From positions 4,474,291-4,538,290 of the forward strand of contig NC_069090.1 of NCBI RefSeq assembly GCF_947172395.1: a stretch of 64,000 nt of DNA, given 5' to 3'. Positions 21,202 through 33,900 of this stretch are shown one piece after another; position 1 is the first letter of the stretch, and every line of letters starts with the position of its first letter. Made by a program: the position numbers and the translations under genes. The notes beneath the pieces are model-generated. The model was not told the origin of the DNA. It worked only from the letters and a program-made list of their open reading frames with translations, and made no database searches. The DNA is from Bicyclus anynana. Lineage: Eukaryota > Arthropoda > Insecta > Lepidoptera > Nymphalidae.

Positions 21202-22469
21202 ATTTTAGTTAACGATTCTATTATTATAATTGTTATCATTAAGTTTGTTAGACTGTGTTTTTATTGATACTCGGGTATGTTTGTAATAGTAAGCAAATAG
21301 ATATGTGTATTTGTAGTAGTATTATGTGATATTTTATATGAACAATATCCAATTCCTCATCATTCATTTGTTACATAAAACCAAATTCGACGTGCACTGT
21401 TTACCAAAAAACAAATTAAATGAGGGTATGAATCGTTTTTCATTTCACACCTAATAATATTATAATTAATAAAAGCTTCGACCAACATTATATGAAGCTC
21501 TCGTTTAACTGTTGGATCAAGGGTCGGACACAGAAAGCATTCTTGAGACAATGCGTATTGTGAGGAAGTTCCTCACACTAGAGCCCTGACCACCGGTTGC
21601 TTTGGGTTGGGTTGGTTGACCCGCAGCGGGAGAATTGAAATTTTTAATAGTGTTATGTATTATATTATTAATTTATAACAATGGTAAAAATTAAAAAAAG
21701 AACATAAATAAATAAATGAGAGACTATTATAGTTAACTTGTACTTAAATTAATGAGAATAAATGTGATTAATAAGCTTAAAACAAATTAGATATTGTTAA
21801 GTAATATCTTTGGAATTATAACATTTTATCACCATTTAATGAAAAAAAAATGATGCATAATTTAAATGAGTTATGAAATGGCATGCGATTTTTACTTTAA
21901 TTTCTAATTTGTTTGTTGTTAAACAGTGCACAACGAGTATATCAAGCCAACGAAAAATAAGTTTCACAAATGAAAAATCTCAATAACCTGGATATTTCGC
22001 GGGTAGTTTTAATTTCTTGGAAAATTTTCATAAGCGTTACACCCCCTCTTGCCTCGGAGATCACGTTATCTCAATATCATTTAATACTGAGACTTTTGAG
22101 ATTACAAAGTCAAACATTTTAACCTTAATACCCGGATTGAAGCAGTATGGTGGGTCTAAGATCAAAATCTCTACTAGAAAGAGGGAGGCCTGTGAACTCG
22201 TTAGGTATAAAGTAAGACAATAAACAAGTTGATAATGATGACGATTCATTTCCATATTATTAAAATTAGCCGCATTTATCGTATTTTTTTGGGTTGTTTT
22301 AATTAAATTTAGTAGGTCATGTAATTATTGGTATTATAATGAATAACATTGCAAAACAATTGTCTTACAAGCTAATTACTTCGATAATGTATGTAGGTAG
22401 AAGACGAGTATTAAGTAGGCATCTACTATACCTATTTAAGTAAATTCGATATTCAAGTTAACCTGTAGG

Positions 22470-22770
22470 TACTCAGTGGCGTAACTAGGTATGGGCGAAG
22501 CGGACGGCCACTCACAGTTTTACGCCAAAGGGGGCCTCTCGCACCTTGCGGGGTAATTTTGACTAAAGAAAGACTGATCACATCAATTAGACGTTAGGTC
22601 TAATTGATGTGATCAGTTATGAAAATTGCGCAAATTGTCAATAATTATCTTCATGATTGTAGTGACTATTCTTAATATCCTCGTACAGTATTTGCCATTC
22701 TGTAATTTAATTTTGACTGAAGAAACGTCACGACTGACCACATCAATTAATTGATGTGATCCATTTTCTG
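22470..22770. repeat. Paired palindromes ACATCAATTA/TAATTGATGT
   Basis: 22574-22616 is a perfect stem of 19 bases with a 5-base loop (CTGATCACATCAATTAGAC / GTCTAATTGATGTGATCAG). 22739-22758 is a perfect 20-base palindrome CACATCAATTAATTGATGTG. Each is preceded by TTTTGACTaAAGAAA or TTTTGACTgAAGAAA. A hAT-like end (CAGTGGCGTAACTAGG) lies at about 22473. Confidence 0.6.
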
Positions 22771-23394
22771 ACTGGATTAACTTCTTTGTGTTATATCCCC
22801 GCAAGCTAAACTATTATTATCACCCACTCTACGTCTGTTCTGACAAATTAATTGTGAGAGGAATGGAAATATTGGTCATATTTAAAAAGTTAAGTACGGC
22901 AAATAAAAAAGTTATTTAATACAATTTAGTTTATACATTGCGTGCTCAAATCGTGTTTAGTTAGATGCAATTTTGTATAGGATGTTTTAATTAAATGAAA
23001 ATAATAAAACTATGTACCTAATTTAATCTGTCTTTTATTTGGGTATTATTTTCCGTTGGAAAAGGAAGTGGACTGTAAAGCCTACTTTTTCGACATGGCG
23101 CTTCGTGGTACAATATCCCGGGGCCCTCAAATCCTTACCAGAAAATCGCGATCGAATGAACTGTACTTGGAAAATTTCGAAAACGAAAAAGAGGATGATA
23201 AAGCTTAGCGTTTATAAGTATCCTACTAATATTAAAAAACGCGAAAGTTTGTACGGATGTTTAGAGGTTAGTTACTCTATATCGCCGCTACTACTGTAGC
23301 GATTTAGCTGAAATTTGGTATGGAAATACATTTTACTCTGGATTAACACATAGGTAGGTTCAAATCTGGACTGCATTTAAAAAATTAAATATTA

Positions 23395-23556
23395 CGTATT
23401 TCAAATGGTGAAGGGGTTATCGTAAGAATTTTCTTAATTCTCATGTATGAAGTCTGGCAATCCGCATTGTGCCAGCGTGGTGGACTAAGGCCTAACCCCT
23501 CTATATCTCTCATTCTAAGAGGAGACTCGTGCTCATCAGTGAGCCGAATATGGGTT
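23395..23556 (+). repeat. SINE E, 3' part
   Basis: From AAATATTACGTATTTCAAAT to GTGAGCCGAATATGGGTTGT. Between FAR1 and PEX19. Confidence 0.6.
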
Positions 23557-24109
23557 GTTTTGTTAATGAACGAAGATCAAGTCATCAAGACAACTTAATT
23601 CATGTTTTGTTTGAAGCAGCAGAAGTAGCAATAAAACTCTGTTCACTTACAAATATCATTTTATTACCATTTAACAACACAACTACGATACATTCGTAAA
23701 TAACAATTGCGGTTAAACAAAGACTATAAAAGAATGTGTTTGTGCTATATAAACATAAAATAAAAAATACTAACGTGCAGTACAAATGTTCATACTGTTG
23801 TTTAAAAATATTACTATTATCACTCGATATATTTTGTTATTATAATTAGATGTTTTTGAGAAAAGGTACGTATACAGTCATTACTTCAGAAAAAACGGCA
23901 TAGAATTGCAAATGAACCGAGAAGGATAAATATAAAAATTAAATCAAAACAGCAACTATGTGTTGAGTCAAAAATTTCGTATCACAACCAATGATATTAC
24001 ACTATTAGATACGTTACGTGCCTACAAAATCATCGCAAAGTGTTCTAAAACTCAGCTACTCACTCCTCTGGGCACAATTTTTTGTTTAGTTACATAATAT
24101 AATTATTTT

Positions 24110-24330
24110 TAGCAGACTCAGAAGTAGATTACAAAAATAAGAAAACCAATGTCGAACAAAGGTCAACTAACAACTTTCACAACTTTTGTCTGGAAAACTA
24201 AATTAAATTAACAAATCAAACTGTAACCAAAATAAGACCCTAGAATGCCCTTGAGTGGAGTCATGCACTTGTGAACGTTGTGTGTAAGATTAAGGACGCC
24301 TTTGACAATTAACTAACACTCCCCTTTTCC
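24110..24330 (+). repeat. Dispersed repeat K, second full copy
   Basis: Matches 6590-6800 through AACAAATCAAACTGTAACCA and GACCCTAGAATG. It is longer at its 3' side, with ACTCCCCTTTTCCACTCAA, which is also present inverted at 14130-14160. Confidence 0.55.
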
Positions 24331-25745
24331 ACTCAAGTCACTCTCCCCGCCTATCCCAAGTAACTCATAAAGAATTACACAACAAGAAATGTGGACGGCT
24401 CGAACGCCACGAGTATACTGAAGCCGAACGTACGACGAGCGCCTTATATCGCAAGTCGTTTCCGCCAACCGATCGGTACCCCTCTCTAACTCCCCACCTC
24501 TTTAAGTCGCGCCACCTGGCGTCATATCTGTCTCGGACTACTATTTCCTACATTATAATATATAACTTTTACACTTCCTGACAACACAACTCGACATTGT
24601 AGACAGAATTTAGGAAATATGCAAATTGCATGCATATGCATATGGAAATTGTCGTTGTTTGCTATGCGAATAAATGAAATTAAGAGAATTAGCCACTTTT
24701 GGCAGCTTCAGTTTCGACGCGCTAGTGACATGTCTAATAGTATAAAATCTTTGCCTGCAGGAGCATGGACTGACAAACTTAATAAAAAAAGACGGTCTGG
24801 TTATCACAGGCTCTCAAACTACAATGACGATCAACTGTTTACAGAACTTCCATATTTCTTTGGCACACAAACCATTTTGTCTTATACCAACATTATGTTG
24901 GTATAAAACAAATAAACATACAAAACAGAACTTCCCTTTTTGGAAGTCGGTTAAAAATATATTAAAATCCATTTGGTAAGTTAATTTTGATAATGTTAAA
25001 GAATAATAATTTTGTAAAATCTATAAATATATGTATTTTTATTAAAACACACAAGGAACTTTTGCTGCTAAAAAGTAAAAAAACTTGTACAATTATAAAT
25101 ATTGAACCTATTTAGTTAGGTATAATATCATCATTACAAATTACTATTTCCATTTATTTTACAATAATGAAAATATATAGTTCACAAAATTTTGTTATAG
25201 ATATCAGTTTTTTCTTTTAATTATCAAATCGTTATACCTATATCATATTCCTAATAGGTATAGTACGCGGCCTGTAAGTTGGACTATGTGCAGTAACACA
25301 TTTTCGGGTGTTAGCGAACTACGGTCAGTGGTGCCAGTAACCATAGCAACATGAAGACGCAATTAAAATCGCGTATGAAATTTTCAATTATCTAACACTT
25401 TTATTTATAATTGCACCTGCGGTAACTACTGTCATTTTGGTTCAACTTCCTTGCCGGGGTCTATACCAACTTTAAATTGAAAAATAATAATTAACAAAAT
25501 TCAACTAAAAGCATCTGATATAGCGAGACTTTAACATCAATAAACATAATAATTAATTATTATTTGATTAATCAACAAAAATACAAAAATCACAATAATT
25601 AATACCTGTCAATCATCACTTCTATCCCGTGACAAGTGACAATCACATACATAGTTAATCGTCGACATCATCCATACAATAATATTTATTATTTATAATA
25701 ATCGTAACCACGATAATAATTTTCAGTTTTTTACCCTTTTAAAGT
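24331..25745. other. AT-rich intergenic stretch, no gene seen
   Basis: Between FAR1 and PEX19. Reading frames are short, without familiar motifs or exon-like conservation. A fragment AAAAAGGGAAGTTCTG / TTTTTGGAAGTCGGTTAAAA near 24930 belongs to the common ACCGACTTC repeat. Confidence 0.5.
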
Positions 25746-25746
25746 A

Positions 25747-26243
25747 CAGGAGCCGGAATTGGAAATTTGGGATTTACTCGAGCGCGGCAGATGAGCATAA
25801 GAGATACCTCATGTTGTACGTCCACCATATAATATTGGTGGGTACGTTTAAAACAACCCACAAAAAATACATAGCCCACCAGCACGAGAGATTTTTATTT
25901 ATAGCTTAAAACTGTGCATTTAGAAAAATCTGAAGATTTGAGCGTAATCTAAAGGAGTGTGATGGTTGCAATGTTGCAAAATAAGTTGACTTTCCATTCT
26001 TGATCATATCTTTATTATTTTGAAGGACATAATCCTAGAAAAACAAAAATATTCATCCAATTTCCCCAAGCTGAAGTAATACAAAGTGTCTCTAAAATCT
26101 GTGAACGCTTTTCCCATCACTGAAAGTAGAAATTTTTACAAGATTTTCATCAAAATGTAGCAAAACTGTATGTTCTGTACTGTAATGTAGCAAAACTCAC
26201 CACGATGCTCGAGTAAATCCCAAAGTAACATTCATGGGCTCCT
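25747..26243. mobile_element. MITE with inverted ends TTTGGGATTTACTCGAGC
   Basis: 25766-25783 and 26207-26224 are perfect inverted repeats of 18 bases. The match extends outward imperfectly to AGGAGCC (25748) and GGGCTCCT (26242). A partial relative of one end (GGGCTCCCCTACTATCA) is at about 27822-27838 inside a PEX19 intron. Confidence 0.65.
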
Positions 26244-26328
26244 CTACTATTTGCAACATCATAATTATGTTTTATTTGATTTTATATGTTTCATTGATTC
26301 ACTCATTTATACAATCACTGATCATAAT

Positions 26329-26606
26329 AATCATTGTCAACATTACTCAAACAATATGATTATAATCATTGTCAACATTACTCAAACAGTATGATTATAA
26401 TCAATGTCAACGTTTCTCAAACAATGTGATCATTGTCAACATTACTCAAACAATATGATTATAATCATTGTCAACGTTACTCAAACAATATGATTAGAAT
26501 CATTGTCAACATTACTCAAACAATATGATTATAATCATTGTCAACATTACTCAAAACAATATGATTAGAATCATTGTCAATGTTACTCAAACAATATGAT
26601 TATGAT
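26329..26606. repeat. 35-bp minisatellite, about 8 units
   Basis: Unit AATCATTGTCAACATTACTC + AAACAATATGATTAT. Units differ by single bases (ACATT/ACGTT, TTATAA/TTAGAA) and one unit lacks about 5 bases. It lies about 600 bases downstream of the PEX19 stop. Confidence 0.9.
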
Positions 26607-27215
26607 TATTAAGAATAATTTAATTACCTTAATTTATATAATTGCAAAAAGACAATCGTCACAATGATTGTCGTAATTTTCACACAGTAAGAAACAATTA
26701 TAATCATCACGTCATGATTCTTTTATATTGTTACAGTGTTTTATTTAACAGGGAAAGTAATGGAAATCATTGAATTTACAGAAAAAAAAAATTGAGAAAG
26801 TTTTAGAAACTTCTCTTAATCTTATGAAAACTTTTTTGAAAAGGTACAAGTAAATACCTAAAGTTGTTGAAAATTTTGTTTGTCTATTCGTTATTCTTTG
26901 GTATTTTTGAACCGATAATCTTAGATCAACACAGGGCGTGTAATATATACAGAAAAAGAATATCCAAAAAATTCTGAATAACACGCGAACCAAGTCGTAG
27001 GCGGCTCACTAGTGTTACAACAAATGGGAGCATAAAAGGCTTAAACAAAGATCATAATGTGTTTTACTTTTTACTAAAACCATAGACAAAGCAGAACCAC
27101 TGTCACAGAGTAGAGATGTATGACAGATGATTATTCTCATTTCCGCAGTAAAGCACCAATTAGTCTATACGTTTCGTACACTACATAGTGCATAGACATG
27201 TGTGTTTGTATGTCA

Positions 27216-27949
27216 TTACATGACGGTGCATTGCGACGCGTCTTGGCCGGCCGGCGCGACGAAACCTTCCGGGGGGGCGGATATGTCACCAACCAACTCG
27301 GTGGGGGGTTGTCCTAGGTCTTGCATCTGAAATAAAAGTATGTTTAAAAAAAAAATACATACAGCCGAACATAGAACCTCCTCCTTTTTGGAAGTCGGTT
27401 AAATATAATATTTTTTATCTTTATATTTAAAAAGGTATAATTTTTTTATATGACCTCTGCCTCGGATTCCGGAGGGTGTGGATTCAAATCCGGTCCAGGG
27501 CATGCACGTCCAATTTTTCAGTTGTGTGCAATTTAAGAAATTAAATATCAATGTCTCAATCGGTGAAGGAAAACATCCTGAGGAAACCTGCATACCAGAG
27601 AATTATCTTAATTCTCTGAGTGTGTGAAGTCTGCCAATCCGCATCGGGCCAGCGTGGTGGACTATTGGCCTAACCCCTCTCATTCTGAGAGGAGACTTTA
27701 AAGTGTGTAGTTTTTTTTCCACACAGCGATAAAAGTATATAACCATTTATTATTTCCATCATCTAATCTACCAAATCTAATCGATTCCAATGACGCTTTA
27801 GTAACTCCAAATTTAGCATCCCGGGCTCCCCTACTATCACTTCCAACTATTCGTTTGGTATGGCAAGATACTTTTACTATCTACATCTACCGACCTGTAT
27901 ATATTTAATGCATGCATCTGCAAATAAATAAATTGATTGATTTATTGAG

Positions 27950-27986
<37 letters not shown>

Positions 27987-30900
27987 AAGGTTGGAAAAGA
28001 AATGTTACCTGTTGCATCAATTTGAGTACGGTATCGAAGCGTTTTCGTTTGACGTCCTCCGCGTCGGTCTCTTGCTCCGGCTCCAGCTCGGCGCACACCT
28101 GCTGCATGAGACTTTGCTGCTGCTCAAATCTAAAGTGGGGTATAAAGTTTTTGAAAGTGCGATATAAAAAACTGTTTTCCAAGTGCTTATACGTATTTAC
28201 ACGATATCAAAAGCAAAACACAATCACTTTCTTTCAGTAGAAGTGAGGAAGATAGAGATTTTGAACAACATATAGGATTCTTTTTATTCTGGAAAAAACA
28301 ATGGTTCAAGTTAAAAAATAGATTTTACGCGAGCGGAGTATTTATATAACAATACACGAACGAATGTACTCCTGTATTATTGTCCACTTGTCCACTTCGA
28401 CCCCCTAAACTCTATAAAAGCGACTCAAATAAACTCTATAAAAGCGCCTCAAATTTCAATATCCAACAATGCATCATTTTGTTATATCCCAAAGGGTTCA
28501 GGCAATGTCATGGATAAAAAACATGGCTTCCTTCCACGGCTTAACTTATTCATACACTTATCGTCACATTTCCACCAATTTACACAAAATCTTGAGAAAT
28601 TATATAATTAAATCTCACTCACTTATTCTATCTATTTGTAAAAATCGCATGAAAATTTATTCAGTAGTTTTATAATTGGTACAGATTTAAAAAATAAAAA
28701 TAAATTAAAAGATCTTTGGTGTAAATAAGAACTCTAACTATGGGCCTTATTAGAAGGCTCAAAATCACTCAGCGGGCGACTGAGCGAGCTATGCTTGGAG
28801 TTTCTTTGCGTGATTGACATATCTCGGAAAGTCGCGAATCTGGGGTGGCAATGGGAAGGGCACATAGTTCGAAGAGCCGATGGACGTTGGGGTCCCAAGG
28901 TGCTGGAATAGCGACCCCGCACCGGTAAGCGCAGTGTTTGTCGACCCCCACTAGGTGAACCGAGGATATCAAGCGGGTTGCAGGGATCCGCTGGATGCTG
29001 TCGGCTCGAGACCGTTGTGCTTGGAGGTCCATGCAAGAGGCCTACGTCCAGCAGTAAACGTCCATCGGCTGATAATGATGAAGATGATGAAATAAGAACT
29101 CTTACCTCTCATATTCACTCTGTTCAATCTTCCCTTTGTTCTCCGCTAGCCAGGCTGGGTACTTCTCCACCAGTTCCTTGAGCGATGGGTAGAGTACCTC
29201 CTTAGATAATAGAGACTGCATCATGCCTTGCATGAAAGGTAGGAACATGTTGCCTTCCTGAAAATTAAATGAAGTTGGCCAAAATAGTATAGGCCCACAA
29301 GCTAGATCTTCACGATATAGCGTGTGGGTACTATCTTGATTATTCCGACCGCTAAGCATTGCTGAAATTCGGCGTGGTTGCCGGGTTAATACAGGTAAGT
29401 AAGTTGTGCAGAATCAAGGTGCTGATAGACTTCAGCATTCACTTATAACAGAACATCAAGCATTCGCCGCCATTCGTTTTTATATTTGTCGAACTAAACA
29501 ATCGCCAAGCATAGAGCCAAATAATGCTACGAAGATCTTGAGAATTCTAGCGAACGCTCTATTCGGTGCTCGTCAAAGATATTTTTCTCCGCAAAAAGCT
29601 CCAAGCAAATTTGCTCACTAGAATATTCGCCAGAATTCTCGGTAGAATGCTCGCTAAAATGTACTCGTATTTTACTGTGATGTACCTAACATTCGCACGA
29701 ACTTTCATACGTGCGATCGTTATTTTTTTATTTCATCATAATTCTACACTATTTCGTTATTTTAGACAGCTGAACAGTAGTCTGACCAGATAATATAGAG
29801 ATTTAAGCGGCTAGTTTCATGTTTAGCAAACATGCCTGAAAAAAATACTATTTAACGTAACTTTTATAAATAGTACTTATATTTATTAAAGTGTACTTAT
29901 TTCACTTATTTTCTTATGTTTCACTCTTATGGGAATAAAATAATATAACAAAAGCATCTCACCTGGTTACCTCCGTCTCCAAGGTTGAAGTTATTGAACA
30001 TATTTGCAAGATCCGCGTCCGAAAACGGAGTCTGTAGATTTTCCGCGTTAGTATTTAGGTTCTGAAGAGTTTGTGATATCGCCGCTGACACCTTTAAAAG
30101 AAAATCATAAGTTAATCGAGAAATTTACTGTAACCACTATTAATACATGTTTTGTGATCACTGCCTTTAGAAATCAAGTGTCAAGCGAAAACTTCTCATG
30201 ATGTTAAACGAAGCTTTTCGCTTTGAGTGTCTTAAACTGTTGTTTTAACAATAGTTAGTTGATAAAAATGTAATGAAATGAGTTTACTGAATACTAAACT
30301 AGCAGATGCACCGCGTAGAACCCGTTCCCTTGGGAATACGGGGATAATACATAGTCTATGACACTTACAAATAACGCGGCTTTCAATTAGTGAAAGAGTC
30401 TTCAAAATAGGTTCGGTAGATCTAAAGATTACCTCCTACAATTTCACAAACACGAACTTAACCTCTTTAAAATATTACAACTATAGATAAATAAATAGTA
30501 TAGGTTTGCGCTTGATTACAACCATGCCTGGTGGAAAGCAATGATGATGAGGGTTAGCGCGACTAGAATGACTATTAACTGGCTTGAATATATACAAAGT
30601 TATTGATCGGTGTCTAGGATATACCACGTGGAGGTTAAATTTATCTCACCGGCATTATTTCAGATTTGTCACCGCACGGATAGTCTAGAATCTAGATAGA
30701 CTAGCTTTGTGTTAAAATAAACAAAATGTAAATTTATCTTCTAACTATGCCTCATAAGAAGTCTCAAAGTCACTCGGCGTGCGATGGAGCGAGCAATGCT
30801 CGGAATTTCTGTGTGATCGAATCAGAAATGAGGAGTTCCGCAGGACCTAAATCACTGAAATAGCTCAGCGAGTCGCGCAATTGAAGTGGCAATGGGCAGG

Positions 30901-33900
30901 GCACATGGTTCGAAGAGCCGATGGACGTTGGGGTCCAACGTGCTGGCGGCTCGAGGCTGGTGTTCGGAAGTGCAGGATAGAGGCCCAGCAGTGGACGCCC
31001 ATCGGCTGTTAATGATGATGATGTTTATCTTACCTAAATTTTGTGAGGTTTAATAACTGAGTAACCACGTGTTCGCAACGCTCTAACACAACCTGTAGCT
31101 TACTACGGCGTTGAGAATGGTTTGACGTCACACAGCCACAGTTTATTAAGTTGTAACATGAGTTGCATAGTGCATAGTCACCTTTAGGGTAGCCACACAC
31201 GTATCGATTTACTTGCACAAGTATACTGCCACGTGGACAACGCATTGGAAGCTACTTGCGCAAGTAAGATTTTCTAATTTAAAGAAATTAAATATCTCGT
31301 GTCCCAAACGGTGATGAAAAAAATCGTAAGGAAACCTGCATACCAGAGAATTTCTTAATTTTCTGCATGTGTGAAGGCTGCCAATCCGTATTGGGCCAGC
31401 GTGGTGGACTATTGGCCTAACCCCTCTCATTCTGAGAGATTCAAAATCGTATTGTTGGTTTGATGTGAACAAATTTAATATGTGTGGTGAAACATATATC
31501 GTATCGTAACACTATCTCACAGTTAGAAGCGTTATACGTTATGTGTGGAGGAACCCTAAGTATCATGTTACATTAATCAAAATGCTGACTCCGTTATTCC
31601 TGTTTGATTGACACTACTGTTTGCGCGTTATTTTAACTATGAGACCAACTGACGCGCGGGAAACAAATCCGGCCAAGTGTGTGTCGGACTCGCGCACTAA
31701 GGGTACCGTACTCTTATCTATAAAACCGGCTAAGTGCGTGTCGGGCCACATGCTGTGTAGGGTTCCGTAGATTAAGTTAGCACTTTGATCCCTTATGTAA
31801 TGCACAAAAATACCGATTACGATACTCCACACCATGGGACAGACGATAAAAAGTTCATCCTCACTTTGCATGTAGGGAAGGAATCCCATTTTTTTTTTCA
31901 ATTTTTTTAACCATTTTATAAACGTAATATACATATATGTAGTATACTCGTATATGTATAGTAATATACTAAATTTCAGCTTTCTACTTTAAATAGACTC
32001 TAGATATATCTTACTGACAACTTTTTGTTTTTAATTACCTAACAACGGAATGCAATTTTCGATTTCCAATCACGTTTTTAAAGTCGGTTGACAATAACTC
32101 TTTAAATAGCAATTGCTACTTAGCTGTTATAGTTTTCCTTGTAATTTTAATATTTAATTTTTTTCACGTATCCTGCTTAAATAACCGTTTAGCCGGTAGA
32201 GGGACACTTGGCTCTAACAAAGACTTGCTCTTAAAAGCTTAATATTCTACAAACAGATCCCTTAACCGAAAAATATTGGTAGAAGACCCCTTAGGTATAT
32301 CTTTATATTTATGACGATAAATAAATATTATGATAATACAAGTAAAAAAAAATCATTCCTACTTTACACTTAAGGGAGGTACCCTAAAAACAACTTAAGA
32401 TTTTATTCTACGACTTTTTTCACATTCAGTGACATAGGGACGGACAGACAGGCAAAACTATAAGGGTTCCTTGTGGACTTAAAATCACGTTTGTTGTAGG
32501 GGTGCCCCTTAAATATTACATTTCATTCTGTATTTCAGTATTTGTCATAAATAAAATCAACTGTCTAAGTATCAATGTTCATAAGATACAGCCTGGTGAC
32601 AGACGGACGGACGGACGGACGGACAGCGGAATCTTAGTAATAGGGTCCCGTTTTACCCTTTAGATTCATCATAATCATTAACAGCCGATGGACGTCCACT
32701 GCTGGACATAGGCCTCTTGCATGGACTTCCAAACAAAACGGTCTCGATTCGCCAGCATCCAGCGGCTCCCTGCAATCTGCTTGATGTCCTCAGTCCACCT
32801 AGTTCCGTAACCCAGGGTTACGGAACCCTAATATGCAACTATGGCCTTGGCTATTTGTGTTCGCACGTGACTTTGTTTCGCGTTCTTGGTAATATTGTAG
32901 CAGACGGTCAGACCACGCTGTTTGCAGACAAACTGTGCAGATATAGTTACAAATACGAGTACCAGTAAGAATATATTACGAATACATTATACAACATTAC
33001 AAATTCATAAATGTTGAACTAGTATATAGTAGACCATAGACATCATCATCACCAGCCTATTATAAAGGCCCACTAGCTTCAGGTCTACTACTTTAGAGTG
33101 CTTTCCATGAAAGAAGTCTCGCAGCTAAAACCTGAACTAAAATTGACACAAATGACAATAAGACCGCCATTACCAATTCACAATGGGCGCCATTAAGGCA
33201 TTAGCGCCGCGTACGAGACTTGTTTCATGAAAAGGAATGTTGTTTCCACAAGGGAGATATGCAGCTAGATCCTTATGTTATAAGTCTGATGATAGGAGCG
33301 ATTGAAGACGAAGTTTTATTAATATACTTTAACATTGTTTCGCAAAAGTTTTTATAATCGTAACGCCTAGCGAGACAGGTCCTTAATGTAATTAGTCTGA
33401 TGATAGGAGCGATTGAAGACGAAGTTTTGTTCCCATAGTTTAACATTGTTTTGTATAAGATTTTAGAATCGCATTAGATCGACGATCATATACTTTGACA
33501 GAAAAGTAACGTATAGCGAGACAGGTCCTTATGTAATTAGTCTGATGATAGGAGCGATTGATGACGAAGTTTTATTCATATAACAGTTGAATATTGTTTT
33601 GTATACCTCATCTATTTTCTCTTGTACCGCAGGGTCTGCGGGCGGTGGCTCGGTGACGGCTCCTTCCGTAGGCGGCTTTAACACTTGTGCGGCGGCTTCT
33701 AATAACCATCAAATCACACTAATATTATAATAGCGAAAGTATGTGTGGAAATGTGTAAGTGCATATGTTTGTTTGTTACTCCGAAACTACTGGACTGATT
33801 TTTCTGTTAACTTAAATTAATTAAACCTGTTAAATTAAATTAACTTATAGACTATTTTTTTATTCTCGAAGTACCCATAGACCTAATACCAGTGGGATTT

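Noticed and set aside
26329..26606. CRISPR-like array of regular repeats
   Set aside because: Units are contiguous with no unique spacers, and the window is eukaryotic. It is a minisatellite.
28734..29036. 100-codon - strand frame next to PEX19
   Set aside because: Antisense of the RTE fragment. It lies in a PEX19 intron, not in an exon.
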